Part shown: piece after piece, positions 29,669 through 43,035 of the stretch
Numbering within the stretch: the first letter of the stretch is position 1
Layout: every line of letters begins with the position of its first letter
Source: Xanthobacteraceae bacterium
GTDB taxonomy: Bacteria > Pseudomonadota > Alphaproteobacteria > Rhizobiales > Xanthobacteraceae
Length of the DNA: 50,383 nucleotides
Direction: 5' to 3'
Assembly (NCBI GenBank): GCA_030038415.1
Contig: JASHOX010000183.1
Location: 1-50,383 of the forward strand
Position numbers and translations under genes: made by a program
Notes under the pieces: model-generated
The model's input: the letters and a program-made list of their open reading frames with translations, nothing else
Database searches by the model: none
Told to the model about the DNA's origin: nothing

Positions 29669-29696
29669 TTGCAAGTGCACGATAAACCGCTATATT
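29669..29696 (+). promoter_or_regulatory. Probable promoter of the rimP-nusA operon
   Basis: TTGCAA (29669-29674) and TATATT (29691-29696) are separated by 16 bases. Predicted transcription starts near 29703, leaving a leader of about 140 bases before rimP. The rest of this 345-base gap holds no gene. Confidence 0.55.
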
Positions 29697-29750
29697 CGGC
29701 CTATCCGTCATGGATACCTCATAACGGTCGGATGACCCGAACGGTTTTGA

Positions 29751-29781
29751 GAGTGGGTTCCCCCGGGGCCCGCTCTTTTTT
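29751..29781 (+). terminator. Terminator/attenuator in the rimP leader
   Basis: GAGTGGG (29751-29757) pairs with CCCGCTC (29769-29775), seven pairs with one G-T, around a loop that itself contains CCCCGGGG. TTTTTT follows (29776-29781). It lies downstream of the predicted promoter and 60 bases before rimP, so it would stop the operon's own transcript unless read through. Confidence 0.7.
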
Positions 29782-29841
29782 ATTACCTGAGGCCAGACGG
29801 CGCTTTGCAGTCCACTTTTGCGGGATTAATGGCCGGACAGC

Positions 29842-30432
29842 ATGGACGACAGGCCGACGAACGTTGCGCTGACGAATTTTGCCGACGAGCCGCGGCTCAT
29901 TATCGAGCCGGGGCGAGCGGCGCGCGTCGCCGCGTTGGCGGAACCGGTGCTCACTGCGCTCGGCTATCGGCTCGTTCGGGTCCGCATCTCGGGCTTCGCC
30001 GGCTGCACGGTTCAGATCATGGCCGAACGTCCGGACGGCACCATGACGATTGAGGACTGCGAAGCCGCATCGCGGGCGCTGTCGCCGGTGCTCGACGTCG
30101 CCGATCCGATCGAAGGCGCCTATCGGCTGGAGATTTCGTCGCCCGGCATCGACCGGCCGCTGGTGCGGCGCTCGGATTTCGACCGTTATGCCGGCCACGT
30201 GGCGCAAGTGGAAATGCAGGCGCCGATCGACGGCCGGCGCCGGTTCCGCGGCGAATTGGCAGGCACCGATGGCGGCTGCGCACGGATCCGCTGCGCTGAC
30301 GCGGCGGCAAATGCAAATTCCGAAATCTTGCTGCCAATCGACGACATGACCGAAGCCAAGCTTGTTCTTACCGACGCGCTCATTTCCGAATCGCTGCGCA
30401 AGAGCAAGCACAACCAGCGCAAGGGAGACTGA
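29842..30432 (+). CDS. rimP: Ribosome maturation factor RimP
   Basis: The 196-residue protein has the two RimP domains: an N-terminal alpha/beta part (about 20-110) ending in [17 protein letters not shown], the family signature, and a C-terminal SH3-like part (about 115-185). It assists 30S maturation around the S12 region. It is the first gene of the rimP-nusA-ylxR-infB-rbfA-truB-rpsO-pnp operon, with a three-base gap to nusA. Confidence 0.94.
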   Translation: MDDRPTNVALTNFADEPRLIIEPGRAARVAALAEPVLTALGYRLVRVRISGFAGCTVQIMAERPDGTMTIEDCEAASRALSPVLDVADPIEGAYRLEISSPGIDRPLVRRSDFDRYAGHVAQVEMQAPIDGRRRFRGELAGTDGGCARIRCADAAANANSEILLPIDDMTEAKLVLTDALISESLRKSKHNQRKGD

Positions 30433-30435
30433 CCG

Positions 30436-32043
30436 ATGGCGACCGTAAGCGCCAACAAGCTCGAACTGCTACAGATCGCCGAGGCGGTCGCCCGCGAAAA
30501 GGCGATCGACCGGCGCATCGTGCTCGGCGCCATGGAAGACGCCATCGCCAAAGCCGCGCGCTCCCGTTACGGCAGCGAGACCGAGGTCCGCGCCGAGATC
30601 GATCCGAAAAGCGGCGAGCTGCATCTGTCGCGACACATGTTGGTGGTCGATACGGTGGAAAATCCGGCGACGCAGATCAGCCTCGACGATGCCCGCCGCC
30701 GCCACCCCGCCGCGCAGATCGGCGACACCATCGCCGATCCATTGCCGCCGCTCGAATATGGGCGGATCGCGGCGCAATCGGCAAAGCAAGTGATCGTGCA
30801 AAAGGTGCGCGAGGCCGAGCGCGACCGGCAATACGATGAGTACAAAGATCGCATCGGCGACATCGTCAACGGCATCGTCAAGCGCGTCGAATACGGCAAC
30901 GTGGTGGTCGACCTCGGCCGCGGCGAGGCGATCGTGCGCCGCGACGAAATGCTGCCGCGTGAAGTGTTCCGCAACGGCGACCGCATCCGCGCCTATATCT
31001 ACGACGTGCGGCGCGAGCAGCGCGGCCCGCAGATTTTCCTCTCCCGCACGCACCCGCAATTCATGGCGAAACTGTTCGCGCAGGAAGTGCCGGAAATCTA
31101 TGACGGCATCGTCGAGGTCAAGGCGGTCGCCCGCGATCCCGGCTCGCGCGCCAAGATCGCCGTCGTGTCGCGCGATTCCTCGGTCGATCCAGTCGGCGCC
31201 TGCGTCGGCATGCGCGGCTCCCGCGTCCAGGCAGTGGTCAACGAGCTGCAGGGCGAAAAGATCGACATTATCCCATGGTCGCACGATATCGCGACTTTTG
31301 TGGTCAATGCGCTGGCGCCCGCCGAAGTCGCCAAAGTCGTGCTTGACGAAGAGCGCGAGCGGATCGAAGTGGTGGTTCCCGACCAGCAGCTCTCGCTCGC
31401 CATCGGCCGGCGCGGCCAGAACGTCCGTCTTGCCTCGCAGCTCACCGGCTGGGACATCGACATCCTGACCGAGCAGGAGGAGTCCGAGCGCCGCCAGGCG
31501 GAATTCGAGAACCGCACGCGCATGTTCATCGACACGCTCAATGTCGACGAGGTGATCGGACAGCTGCTGGCTTCGGAGGGCTTTAACTCGGTCGAGGAAC
31601 TGGCAATGGTTGACACCAAAGAAATTGCCAGCATCGAAGGTTTTGACGAGGATACCGCCGCCGAATTGCAGACCCGCGCGCGCGAATATCTCGACAAGAT
31701 CGAAGCCGAGATGGATGCCAAGCGCAAAGAGCTCGGCGTCGAGGACGCGCTCAAAGACGTCGAGGGCGTCACCACGGCGATGCTGGTGCGGTTCGGCGAG
31801 AACGGCATTAAGACCGTCGAGGATCTTGCCGGCTGCGCGACCGACGATCTCGCCGGCTGGACCGAACGCAAGGACGGCGAAGCGGTCCGTCAGGCCGGCA
31901 TTCTCGACGGCTTCGAATTGTCACGCGAGGAGGCCGAGGCGCTCATCATGCAAGCGCGGCTTAAGGCCGGCTGGGTGAACGAAGCCGATCTCGCCCCGTC
32001 GCCTGCGGTCGAAGAAGCGCCAGCCGCCGAAGTACAGCCTTGA
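30436..32043 (+). CDS. nusA: Transcription termination/antitermination factor NusA
   Basis: The 535-residue protein has the RNA polymerase-binding N-terminal domain (1-130), the S1 domain (about 135-205; GIVKRVEYGNVVVDLGRGEA), KH1 and KH2 (about 235-375; DPVGACVGMRGSRVQAVV and LSLAIGRRGQNVRLAS), and two C-terminal helix-hairpin-helix acidic repeats (about 375-515). NusA modulates pausing, termination and antitermination; together with the hairpin in its own leader, this makes autoregulation plausible. GGGAG near the end of rimP serves as its ribosome-binding site. Confidence 0.97.
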   Translation: MATVSANKLELLQIAEAVAREKAIDRRIVLGAMEDAIAKAARSRYGSETEVRAEIDPKSGELHLSRHMLVVDTVENPATQISLDDARRRHPAAQIGDTIADPLPPLEYGRIAAQSAKQVIVQKVREAERDRQYDEYKDRIGDIVNGIVKRVEYGNVVVDLGRGEAIVRRDEMLPREVFRNGDRIRAYIYDVRREQRGPQIFLSRTHPQFMAKLFAQEVPEIYDGIVEVKAVARDPGSRAKIAVVSRDSSVDPVGACVGMRGSRVQAVVNELQGEKIDIIPWSHDIATFVVNALAPAEVAKVVLDEERERIEVVVPDQQLSLAIGRRGQNVRLASQLTGWDIDILTEQEESERRQAEFENRTRMFIDTLNVDEVIGQLLASEGFNSVEELAMVDTKEIASIEGFDEDTAAELQTRAREYLDKIEAEMDAKRKELGVEDALKDVEGVTTAMLVRFGENGIKTVEDLAGCATDDLAGWTERKDGEAVRQAGILDGFELSREEAEALIMQARLKAGWVNEADLAPSPAVEEAPAAEVQP

Positions 32044-32065
32044 GAAGCGGAGCCGTATTGCAAGC

Positions 32066-32731
32066 ATGACCATTCAAGCGACCGAGATCGAGCTGGACCG
32101 CGGACCAGGTGACCGTGGCGTCGAACGCATGTGCGTTGCGACGCGCACGGTGCGACCGGTTGCGGATTTGATCCGGTTCGTCATCGGGCCGGATGGCGAG
32201 GCGGTCCCCGACCTTAAACATAGGCTGCCCGGGCGCGGCGTCTGGGTCACGGCGACCCACGACGCCCTCGAAGACGCGATCAAGCGCAAAGCCTTCGGGC
32301 GCGGCTTTAAGCGGGACGTTCGGCTGCCAGCTGACCTGGTGGCCCGTACCGAGCAGCTTCTGACACGATCAGCCCTTGAGGCGCTGGCGATTGCCGGCAA
32401 AGCCTCCCTGGTCGTTGCCGGTTTTGCCAAAGTCGAGGCGGCGCTGGGACATGAGGACGTCGTCGCGCTCCTGCATGCGGCCGAGGCTGCGGCCGATGGG
32501 GTCAGGAAGCTCGATTCTGCCCTGCGCCGGGGCCCGCATTCGGATTCGGTCTCGGTGACTCGAATTTTGACCGCCGCCCAATTGGATTTGGCACTGGGAC
32601 GCCCAAATGTGATACATGCAGCCCTACTTGCCGGGCCTTCAAGTGCAACGGTTTTGGCGCGTTTGCAGCGCCTGGAACGGTTCCGGAGCGGCGATTTGGG
32701 CCAAAAGGCCGCCGGCGCGGCGCCAAACTAA
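32066..32731 (+). CDS. YlxR (DUF448) RNA-binding protein fused to an L7Ae-like domain
   Basis: The 221-residue protein has an N-terminal YlxR domain (about 20-95; ERMCVATRTVRP, DLIRFVIGPDG, LPGRGVWV) and a second domain (about 100-190) that resembles the L7Ae/YlxQ fold (LARTEQLL..., AGKASLVVAGFAKVEAAL). In Gram-positives ylxR and ylxQ are separate genes between nusA and infB; here they are fused. Likely RNA-binding, with a role in translation or RNase P control, judged only from family knowledge. Confidence 0.88.
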   Translation: MTIQATEIELDRGPGDRGVERMCVATRTVRPVADLIRFVIGPDGEAVPDLKHRLPGRGVWVTATHDALEDAIKRKAFGRGFKRDVRLPADLVARTEQLLTRSALEALAIAGKASLVVAGFAKVEAALGHEDVVALLHAAEAAADGVRKLDSALRRGPHSDSVSVTRILTAAQLDLALGRPNVIHAALLAGPSSATVLARLQRLERFRSGDLGQKAAGAAPN

Positions 32732-32770
32732 GCTGGCCGAGGCCATCGGTGTGTATGGAATTGGATGCGA

Positions 32771-35359
<2,589 letters not shown>

Positions 35360-35391
35360 GTTCGATACTCAACGGTGCGGCTCTCCGGTTT

Positions 35392-35424
35392 TGTCATGCC
35401 CCGCGATCGCTGGGCATCCAGTAA
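35392..35424. repeat. Dispersed palindromic repeat family 2, copy 2
   Basis: This 33-bp element, TGTCATGCCCCGCG then nine bases then CATCCAGTAA, lies between infB and rbfA inside a housekeeping operon. Its arms ATGCCC and GGGCAT can form a hairpin in the operon mRNA. Confidence 0.75.
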
Positions 35425-35496
35425 TCACCGTACGATTGGGGTTGCTGGTTCGTCTGCCTTGGCGGACGCCGACGGTATAAGATGTACGAGTGCAAA

Positions 35497-35925
35497 ATGG
35501 CACGCCATCACCAGCATCGCGATCAGTCCGCCGGCGGTTCGCAACGCCAGCTCCGCGTCGGCGAATTGATCCGGCATGAACTCGCCGACATGCTGACTCG
35601 CGGCGAAGTGCACGACCCGGTCATCGAGACGCACATGATCACGGTTCCGGAAGTGCGCATGACCGCCGACCTGCGATTGGCGACGATCTATGTCATGCCG
35701 CTCGGCGGCCGCGACGAAAAGGAAGTGCTCGACGCACTTGATCGTAACAAGCGTTACGTGCGCGGCGAAATCGCCCGGCGCGTGAACCTGAAATTCGCGC
35801 CCGAGATTCGATTCCGTATCGACGAGCGATTCGACGAAGCGGAACGGATCGAGAGGCTATTGCGGACGCCTGTCGTCCAGCGTGACTTGAGCGGCAAAAA
35901 TCTGAACGACGAGAAAGACGAATAA
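35497..35925 (+). CDS. rbfA: 30S ribosome-binding factor A
   Basis: The 142-residue KH-type protein has [19 protein letters not shown] at the N-terminus, the strand [14 protein letters not shown], and the motif [22 protein letters not shown]. It helps 16S rRNA 5'-end maturation. The start at 35497 ([10 protein letters not shown]) was chosen over an ATG 15 bases upstream. The stop codon overlaps the truB start (TAATG). Confidence 0.94.
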   Translation: MARHHQHRDQSAGGSQRQLRVGELIRHELADMLTRGEVHDPVIETHMITVPEVRMTADLRLATIYVMPLGGRDEKEVLDALDRNKRYVRGEIARRVNLKFAPEIRFRIDERFDEAERIERLLRTPVVQRDLSGKNLNDEKDE

Positions 35926-36932
35926 TGAGCGCGCCGGAAGCCGCCCACCGCGAGTCGCTCGAACAAGAGGCGAAGCCGAAGAAGCGGCCGAAGCGCGACG
36001 TCCACGGCTGGGTCGTGCTCGACAAGCCGGTCGGCATGACGTCGACGCATGCGGTCTCGGTCATTAAGCATCTCTACGCGGCGAAGCGCGCCGGGCACGC
36101 CGGCACGCTCGATCCCTTGGCGTCGGGATGCCTGCCGATCGCGCTCGGCGAGGCGACTAAAACCGTGCCCTTCGTCGTCGACGGCCGCAAGACCTATCTA
36201 TTTACCATTCGCTGGGGCGAGGAGCGCGACACCGACGATGCCGAAGGTCGCGTCGTGGCGACGAGCGAAAGCCGTCCCGATGCGGCGGCTATTTCCGCCC
36301 TGTTGCCGCGCTTTATCGGCACCATCGAGCAGGTGCCGCCCCGTTTTTCCGCGGTGAAAATCGACGGCGAGCGGGCTTACGACCTGGCCCGCGACGGCGA
36401 GACGGTTGAGCTTGCTTCCCGCGCCGTTACCATCCACCGGCTCGAATTGCTCGAAATACCGGATCCCGACCATGCCGTGCTGGCCGCCGAATGCGGAAAA
36501 GGCACCTATGTGCGCTCGCTGGCCCGGGATTTGGGCCGGGCCCTAGGCGCCCTTGGGCATGTCTCGGCGCTGCGGCGGAGCCGGGTCGGTCCCTTTGGCG
36601 AGGGCGATATGATACCCCTGGAACAGATCGAGGCTTTGTGCCATAGAGCGGCCGCCGGCGAGGGACACCTCGCCGATACGCTTCTGCCGATCGAGACCGC
36701 GCTGGACGACATCCCGGCGCTGGCCGTGAGCCCGGCAGACGCGGCGAGGCTCGCCAGGGGCCAAGCCGTATTGTTGCGCGGACGGGACGCCTCCATCTTC
36801 CGCGGTATGGTCCAGGTCGCTTCCGGCGGCCAGCTTTTGGCCATTGCCGAGGTCGAGCGCGGCGAGATTGTTCCCCGCCGCGTGTTTAATTTAACCGGCA
36901 TCGCTGGTCGTGCCGCAAGACAAAGAGGTTAA
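35925..36932 (+). CDS. truB: tRNA pseudouridine-55 synthase
   Basis: The 335-residue protein has [17 protein letters not shown] near the start, the catalytic-aspartate block [18 protein letters not shown], and [12 protein letters not shown]. It makes pseudouridine 55 in the T-loop of tRNAs. Start overlaps rbfA by one base; the stop codon is six bases before rpsO. Confidence 0.96.
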   Translation: MSAPEAAHRESLEQEAKPKKRPKRDVHGWVVLDKPVGMTSTHAVSVIKHLYAAKRAGHAGTLDPLASGCLPIALGEATKTVPFVVDGRKTYLFTIRWGEERDTDDAEGRVVATSESRPDAAAISALLPRFIGTIEQVPPRFSAVKIDGERAYDLARDGETVELASRAVTIHRLELLEIPDPDHAVLAAECGKGTYVRSLARDLGRALGALGHVSALRRSRVGPFGEGDMIPLEQIEALCHRAAAGEGHLADTLLPIETALDDIPALAVSPADAARLARGQAVLLRGRDASIFRGMVQVASGGQLLAIAEVERGEIVPRRVFNLTGIAGRAARQRG

Positions 36933-36937
36933 TGACG

Positions 36938-37207
36938 ATGTCGATAACGGCCGCGCGGAAAGCGGAAGTGATCAAGAGTTACGCCGCCAAATCCGGTGAC
37001 ACAGGTTCGCCTGAAGTCCAGGTCGCGCTCCTTTCGGAGCGGATCAACAATTTGACGGAGCACTTCAAGACCCATGTGAAGGACAACCACTCGCGGCGCG
37101 GCTTGCTCAAGCTCGTGTCGCAACGGCGCCAGATTCTCGACTATCTGCGGCGCACGGACGATGGTCGCTACAAGGAGTTGATCGAACGGTTGGGTATTCG
37201 CCGCTAA
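36938..37207 (+). CDS. rpsO: 30S ribosomal protein S15
   Basis: The 89-residue protein begins [15 protein letters not shown] and contains [17 protein letters not shown] and [20 protein letters not shown], all diagnostic of S15, which binds 16S rRNA early in assembly. GAGG nine bases upstream favours 36938 over an ATG six bases earlier, and gives exactly the E. coli length. It is followed by pnp, the conserved rpsO-pnp arrangement. Confidence 0.97.
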   Translation: MSITAARKAEVIKSYAAKSGDTGSPEVQVALLSERINNLTEHFKTHVKDNHSRRGLLKLVSQRRQILDYLRRTDDGRYKELIERLGIRR

Positions 37208-37215
37208 AGCGTTTG

Positions 37216-37239
37216 CGTGCGGGAAATCCCGCGCGTTTT
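37216..37239 (+). terminator. Terminator-like hairpin after rpsO
   Basis: CGTGCGGGA and TCCCGCGCG (37216-37224, 37227-37235) make a nine-pair stem with one G-T and a very small loop, followed by TTTT. It begins nine bases after the rpsO stop. The short T-run suggests partial termination or a 3'-end stabiliser, letting some transcripts continue into pnp. Confidence 0.55.
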
Positions 37240-37272
37240 GTGGGCGTCGCGCATGAAGCGTCCGCCCTTGTC

Positions 37273-37290
37273 CGGCAGCCGGAGCTGCCG
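37273..37290 (+). promoter_or_regulatory. pnp leader hairpin 1
   Basis: CGGCAGC (37273-37279) and GCTGCCG (37284-37290) form a perfect seven-pair stem with loop CGGA. The arms are identical to those of hairpin 2. Confidence 0.6.
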
Positions 37291-37298
37291 TCTGCAAC

Positions 37299-37315
37299 CG
37301 GCAGCAATGCTGCCG
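37299..37315 (+). promoter_or_regulatory. pnp leader hairpin 2
   Basis: CGGCAGC (37299-37305) and GCTGCCG (37309-37315) form a perfect seven-pair stem with loop AAT. Because both hairpins share arms, alternative long-range pairing (37273-37279 with 37309-37315) is possible, as in a switch or an RNase III site. Confidence 0.6.
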
Positions 37316-37479
37316 ACCCGTGGAATGGGCCGTTGCCCGTTCATATCTAAGGAAGGTCCGAAGGCCATGGCAGGATCGCCAGACGCTGAACCGGCATTGC
37401 AGCGCTGCTGCGCCGACAGCGTCTCGCCGTCTTGCTTATGGCTTTCGCGCTTTGCCGAAAACCATGAGAGACAATCGCA

Positions 37480-39642
<2,163 letters not shown>

Positions 39643-39669
39643 TCGTCTTGCCTTTTGGACGTGCTTGAG

Positions 39670-39702
39670 CGGGCGGCCGTGCAGGCCGCCCGTTGTCTTT
39701 TT
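39670..39702 (+). terminator. Intrinsic terminator of the rimP-pnp operon
   Basis: CGGGCGGCC (39670-39678) pairs perfectly with GGCCGCCCG (39684-39692) around GTGCA. TTGTCTTTTT follows. This strong nine-pair stem ends the translation operon and directly abuts the convergent emrB stop codon. Confidence 0.85.
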
Positions 39703-41222
39703 CACTCCATCACTGGGATGCTGGCAACGCGCGCTGACGGGCGCCTGAACACGACCAGCAACGGAAGCACGGCAAGCGTAGCGATCATCAGGAACTTGTA
39801 GTCGTCGATATAGGCGATGATCTGCGCCTGCTCGGTGACGACTGCATCAAGCGCGGTGCGGCCGGCGGCAGTCACCGGATCCCAGAAATGCGCCACCGCC
39901 GGATTGTCGAAGCCGTGGTTCACGGCGGTCACATGCGAAGCGATGTCGGCGTGGTTCACTTGGGTATTGCGCGTCAACATAGCATTGACCACTGAAATGC
40001 CGACGCTCGAGCCGATGTTGCGGAATAGGCTGTAAAGACCAGCGCCTTCGGTGCGCGCTTGCGCCGGCAGCGTCGACAATGTAGCCGCACTCAGCGGCAC
40101 GAACAGAAAACCGAGGCCGAATCCCTGCACCATCGTGACCGCGATAATTGACTGCTGCGAAATATCCGGCGTCCAGCCTGTCATTTGGTAGAATGACCAC
40201 GCGGTCAGGCCTAATCCGATACTGAGCAAGATTCGGGTGTCGACACGGCCGACCATGCGTCCAACGATCAGCATGGAAGCCATGGTTCCGACGCCGCGCG
40301 GCCCCATGATGAGGCCTGCGGTGACGACCGGATAGTTCATCAACTCCTGCAAATAGGGCGGCTGCAGCGCCATCGATGCGTAATAGGTCAAGCCGACGAT
40401 CACGACGAAAAGCATTCCGGCTGTAAAATTGCGGTCGCGGAACATCGATGGTTTGACAAACGGATTTTTCGACGTGAAGGTGTGGACGAGGAACAAATAG
40501 AACGCCGAGGCGGCGACAATCGCCTCGATGATGATCTCACCCGAACCGAACCAATCCTTCTGCTCGCCGCGATCGAGCATGATTTGCAACGCGCCGAGCG
40601 CGATGCTGAGCGTACCGAAGCCGAACCAATCGAGCTTACTGACTTGATCGCGCGGAGATTCCGGCAGGAACAGCACGATGCCGAGAAGATCGATAATTCC
40701 GATCGGCAGATTAATGTAGAAAACGTAGCGCCAACTGTAATTCTCGGTCAGCCAACCACCGAGCACCGGACCCAGCACCGGACCGATCATGACACCGATG
40801 CCGAACAGCGCCATGGCAAAGCCCTGGCGTTCCCGCGGATAAGTACCGAACAACACGGATTGGGAGAGTGGCACCAATGCCGCGCCGAAGGCGCCTTGCA
40901 TGACGCGAAACAGGACGATCTGATCCAGCGACTGGGCCATGCCGCACAGCATGGACGCCAGCGTAAAGCCGCCAATGGAGACCAGGAAAAGCCGCTTTAT
41001 TCCGAACTTTCCAGCGAGAAAGCCGGTCGGCGGGGTCATGATCGCGGCGGCGACGATATAGGAGGTCAGTACCCAATCGATCTGGTCCTGACTCGCCGAA
41101 ACGCTGCCCTGCATGTAAGGCAGCGCGACATTGGCAATCGTGGTGTCGAGCGCCTGCATCAGTGTGGCAAGGATCACGCAAAGCGTGATCATGCCCCGAC
41201 TGGCGCCGTCCGCCTGGTCCAT
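39702..41222 (-). CDS. emrB: DHA2-family MFS multidrug transporter, EmrB type
   Basis: The 506-residue protein has about 14 hydrophobic helices of the drug:H+ antiporter-2 family, with LDTTIANVALPYM in helix 1, GFLAGKFGIKRLF after helix 2 and the antiporter motif GPVLGPVLGGWL in helix 5. With EmrA and an outer-membrane TolC-like factor (not in the window) it should export hydrophobic compounds. The start at 41222 lies five bases after the emrA stop codon; the upstream in-frame extension overlaps emrA and is rejected. It is the last gene of marR-emrA-emrB. Confidence 0.92.
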   Translation of the reverse strand: MDQADGASRGMITLCVILATLMQALDTTIANVALPYMQGSVSASQDQIDWVLTSYIVAAAIMTPPTGFLAGKFGIKRLFLVSIGGFTLASMLCGMAQSLDQIVLFRVMQGAFGAALVPLSQSVLFGTYPRERQGFAMALFGIGVMIGPVLGPVLGGWLTENYSWRYVFYINLPIGIIDLLGIVLFLPESPRDQVSKLDWFGFGTLSIALGALQIMLDRGEQKDWFGSGEIIIEAIVAASAFYLFLVHTFTSKNPFVKPSMFRDRNFTAGMLFVVIVGLTYYASMALQPPYLQELMNYPVVTAGLIMGPRGVGTMASMLIVGRMVGRVDTRILLSIGLGLTAWSFYQMTGWTPDISQQSIIAVTMVQGFGLGFLFVPLSAATLSTLPAQARTEGAGLYSLFRNIGSSVGISVVNAMLTRNTQVNHADIASHVTAVNHGFDNPAVAHFWDPVTAAGRTALDAVVTEQAQIIAYIDDYKFLMIATLAVLPLLVVFRRPSARVASIPVME

Positions 41223-41227
41223 GACGT

Positions 41228-42400
41228 TCACCGGCCAAAGAGATGCGGAAGGCCCCGAGCGTGACCGGTATCGACGTCGATCACGGCACTCATGCCGGCG
41301 CGCAGCGGCGGTTTGTTTTGTTCGGTAGCGTCGACGCGCACCCGCATCGGCACGCGCTGGACGACCTTCACCCAATTGCCGCTGGTGTTTTGCGCCGGCA
41401 GCAGTGAGAATTCCTGCGCCGCCGCCGGACTGATGCTTTCAACCGTGCCGTGCCAGGTGACATCGGGATAGGCATCGACGGTCACGGTCACCTGCTGGCC
41501 GGGCCGCACATAAGTCAGCTCGGTCTCTTTCGGATTGGCTTCAATCCAGGCGTGGTCGGTATCGACGAGATAGAAAGCCGTTGTCGAAGCGGCGAGATAT
41601 TTTCCGGGGGCGATCGCCGAAACATCAGTGACCCGGCCGGCAAACGGCGCGACAATGACAGTGTGATCGAGTTGGCGCTGCGCCTCGTCGACCTGGGCTT
41701 GGGCCTGCAGATATTGCGGGTGCTGAGTGGCGGGGATATCGGCGTTACCGTCAAGCCGAGCCAATTGCACTTGCGCCTGCTGACGCAAGGATTCGAGCTT
41801 GTTCTTGTCGGTGTCGAGCGTCGATTGCGCCTGATCGTAGATAGCCTGGGATACGGTGCCGCTGTGCAGCAGGACTGCGTCGCGCGCATAGTTGGTCTGG
41901 TCCAGAATGACCTGCGCCTGCTGTGCGGCGACGTCGCTGAGCATGCGTTTGTAGTCCTGCTTCATGGCATCGATGTTCAGCGCGGTTTGCGCCAGGTTTG
42001 CTTTGGCATTGTCGAGCGCGATCTGATACTGCCGCGGATCGAGCCGGTAGAGCACTTGGCCGGCGTTAACACGCTCATTGTCCGTGACATTGACGGCTTG
42101 GACGATGCCGGCAACATCGGTCGAGATGCCGACCTTCTGGGTGTCCACATAGGCGTCGTCCGTCGACATCACCTTGCCGCCCGTGGCGTACCAATACACG
42201 CCGATGACAAGTACGAGCGGCAGCAGTGCAAACAGGCCCCACCGCACTCCGCCGCGCCGATCCAGCGTCCGCGCTTTCCTTTTGGCCGGCGTTGGCGCTC
42301 CATCCGACGGGCGCGACGCCGGTATGGCTGTCGGAATTTCACGCACGTCTGGCGCTTCGCCGCGTTCAGGCGCGACGGATTTGAGGGCGCGCTCAGCCAT
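41228..42400 (-). CDS. emrA: HlyD/EmrA-family membrane fusion protein
   Basis: The 390-residue protein has a cytoplasmic N-terminal segment, one membrane helix (about 53-71, GLFALLPLVLVIGVYWY), then periplasmic biotinyl-lipoyl and alpha-hairpin regions (DAYVDTQKVGISTDVAGIV near residue 82; coiled-coil around 120-210; IVAPFAGRVTDVSAIAPG). It bridges EmrB to the outer membrane channel. The start overlaps the marR end by eight bases, so the two are translationally coupled. Confidence 0.92.
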   Translation of the reverse strand: MAERALKSVAPERGEAPDVREIPTAIPASRPSDGAPTPAKRKARTLDRRGGVRWGLFALLPLVLVIGVYWYATGGKVMSTDDAYVDTQKVGISTDVAGIVQAVNVTDNERVNAGQVLYRLDPRQYQIALDNAKANLAQTALNIDAMKQDYKRMLSDVAAQQAQVILDQTNYARDAVLLHSGTVSQAIYDQAQSTLDTDKNKLESLRQQAQVQLARLDGNADIPATQHPQYLQAQAQVDEAQRQLDHTVIVAPFAGRVTDVSAIAPGKYLAASTTAFYLVDTDHAWIEANPKETELTYVRPGQQVTVTVDAYPDVTWHGTVESISPAAAQEFSLLPAQNTSGNWVKVVQRVPMRVRVDATEQNKPPLRAGMSAVIDVDTGHARGLPHLFGR

Positions 42401-42875
42401 AGCGCTGCTCTCCCACAGCGTTGGGAGCAGTCTTGTTCTGGATCGCGTGACGGAGGTTTTCCTTGACGATGCCGAGCTGGGCAACCATCCGTTCGACGGC
42501 CTCGCGATCGACACCGGCAAGCGCCGTTGTCATCAACTCGTCGCCAAGATCGCCAAGGCGCTCCAGTAGCGGCCGGGCCTGCGCTGTCAGATAAAGCCGC
42601 TTGGCGCGGCGATCGTTCGGATCTGACCGACGCTCGATCAGGCCACTTTCGCAAAGCCGGTCGAGGAGCCGAGTTAGTGTGATCGGTTGAAGGTCAAGCA
42701 TCTCAGCGAGTTCGGACTGTTTGAGCCCCTCAAACCGGTCGAGGCGGACCAGGACAACCCATTGGGCGCGGGTAATACCGAATTGGCTCGCCTTATGATC
42801 CGCATAGGTGCGGAGCATGCGTGCTACGTCATTGAGTGAAAAGGCGAATTCCCTGTTGAGCGAGCGGGGGAGCAT
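42393..42875 (-). CDS. MarR-family transcriptional regulator of the efflux operon
   Basis: The 160-residue protein has the winged-helix MarR fold (about 15-135; LKQSELAEMLDLQPITLTRLLDRLCESGLIERRSDPNDRRAKRLYLT, recognisable by LQPITLTRLLDRL and DPNDRRAKR). It probably represses its own operon and is released by a drug-like ligand, as EmrR/MarR proteins are. GAGG six bases before the ATG is the ribosome-binding site. Palindromes lie in its promoter. Confidence 0.92.
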   Translation of the reverse strand: MLPRSLNREFAFSLNDVARMLRTYADHKASQFGITRAQWVVLVRLDRFEGLKQSELAEMLDLQPITLTRLLDRLCESGLIERRSDPNDRRAKRLYLTAQARPLLERLGDLGDELMTTALAGVDREAVERMVAQLGIVKENLRHAIQNKTAPNAVGEQRYG

Positions 42876-42883
42876 GGGATGCC

Positions 42884-42920
42884 TCGATTAATTGATGCAG
42901 CACAATATAAGTGACCTTAT
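42884..42920 (-). promoter_or_regulatory. marR-emrAB promoter with two operator-like palindromes
   Basis: On the minus strand a -10 box TATATT (42909-42904) overlaps the perfect inverted repeat ATAAG-4-CTTAT (42907-42920). A second imperfect palindrome, TCGATTAATTGA, lies at 42884-42895 beside the ribosome-binding site. Both are of the size a MarR dimer would bind, so autorepression is likely. Confidence 0.5.
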
Positions 42921-43035
42921 GAAAATATAACACGGAAAAGTCTGCAGGGCAGCTTTGCAGCTTTGTCATTCCAAGGACTCAAGGGAATTGCCGTGCCTGC
43001 CACTGGCGGGCGCGATCAGCGAGGCACCGGGCCGA

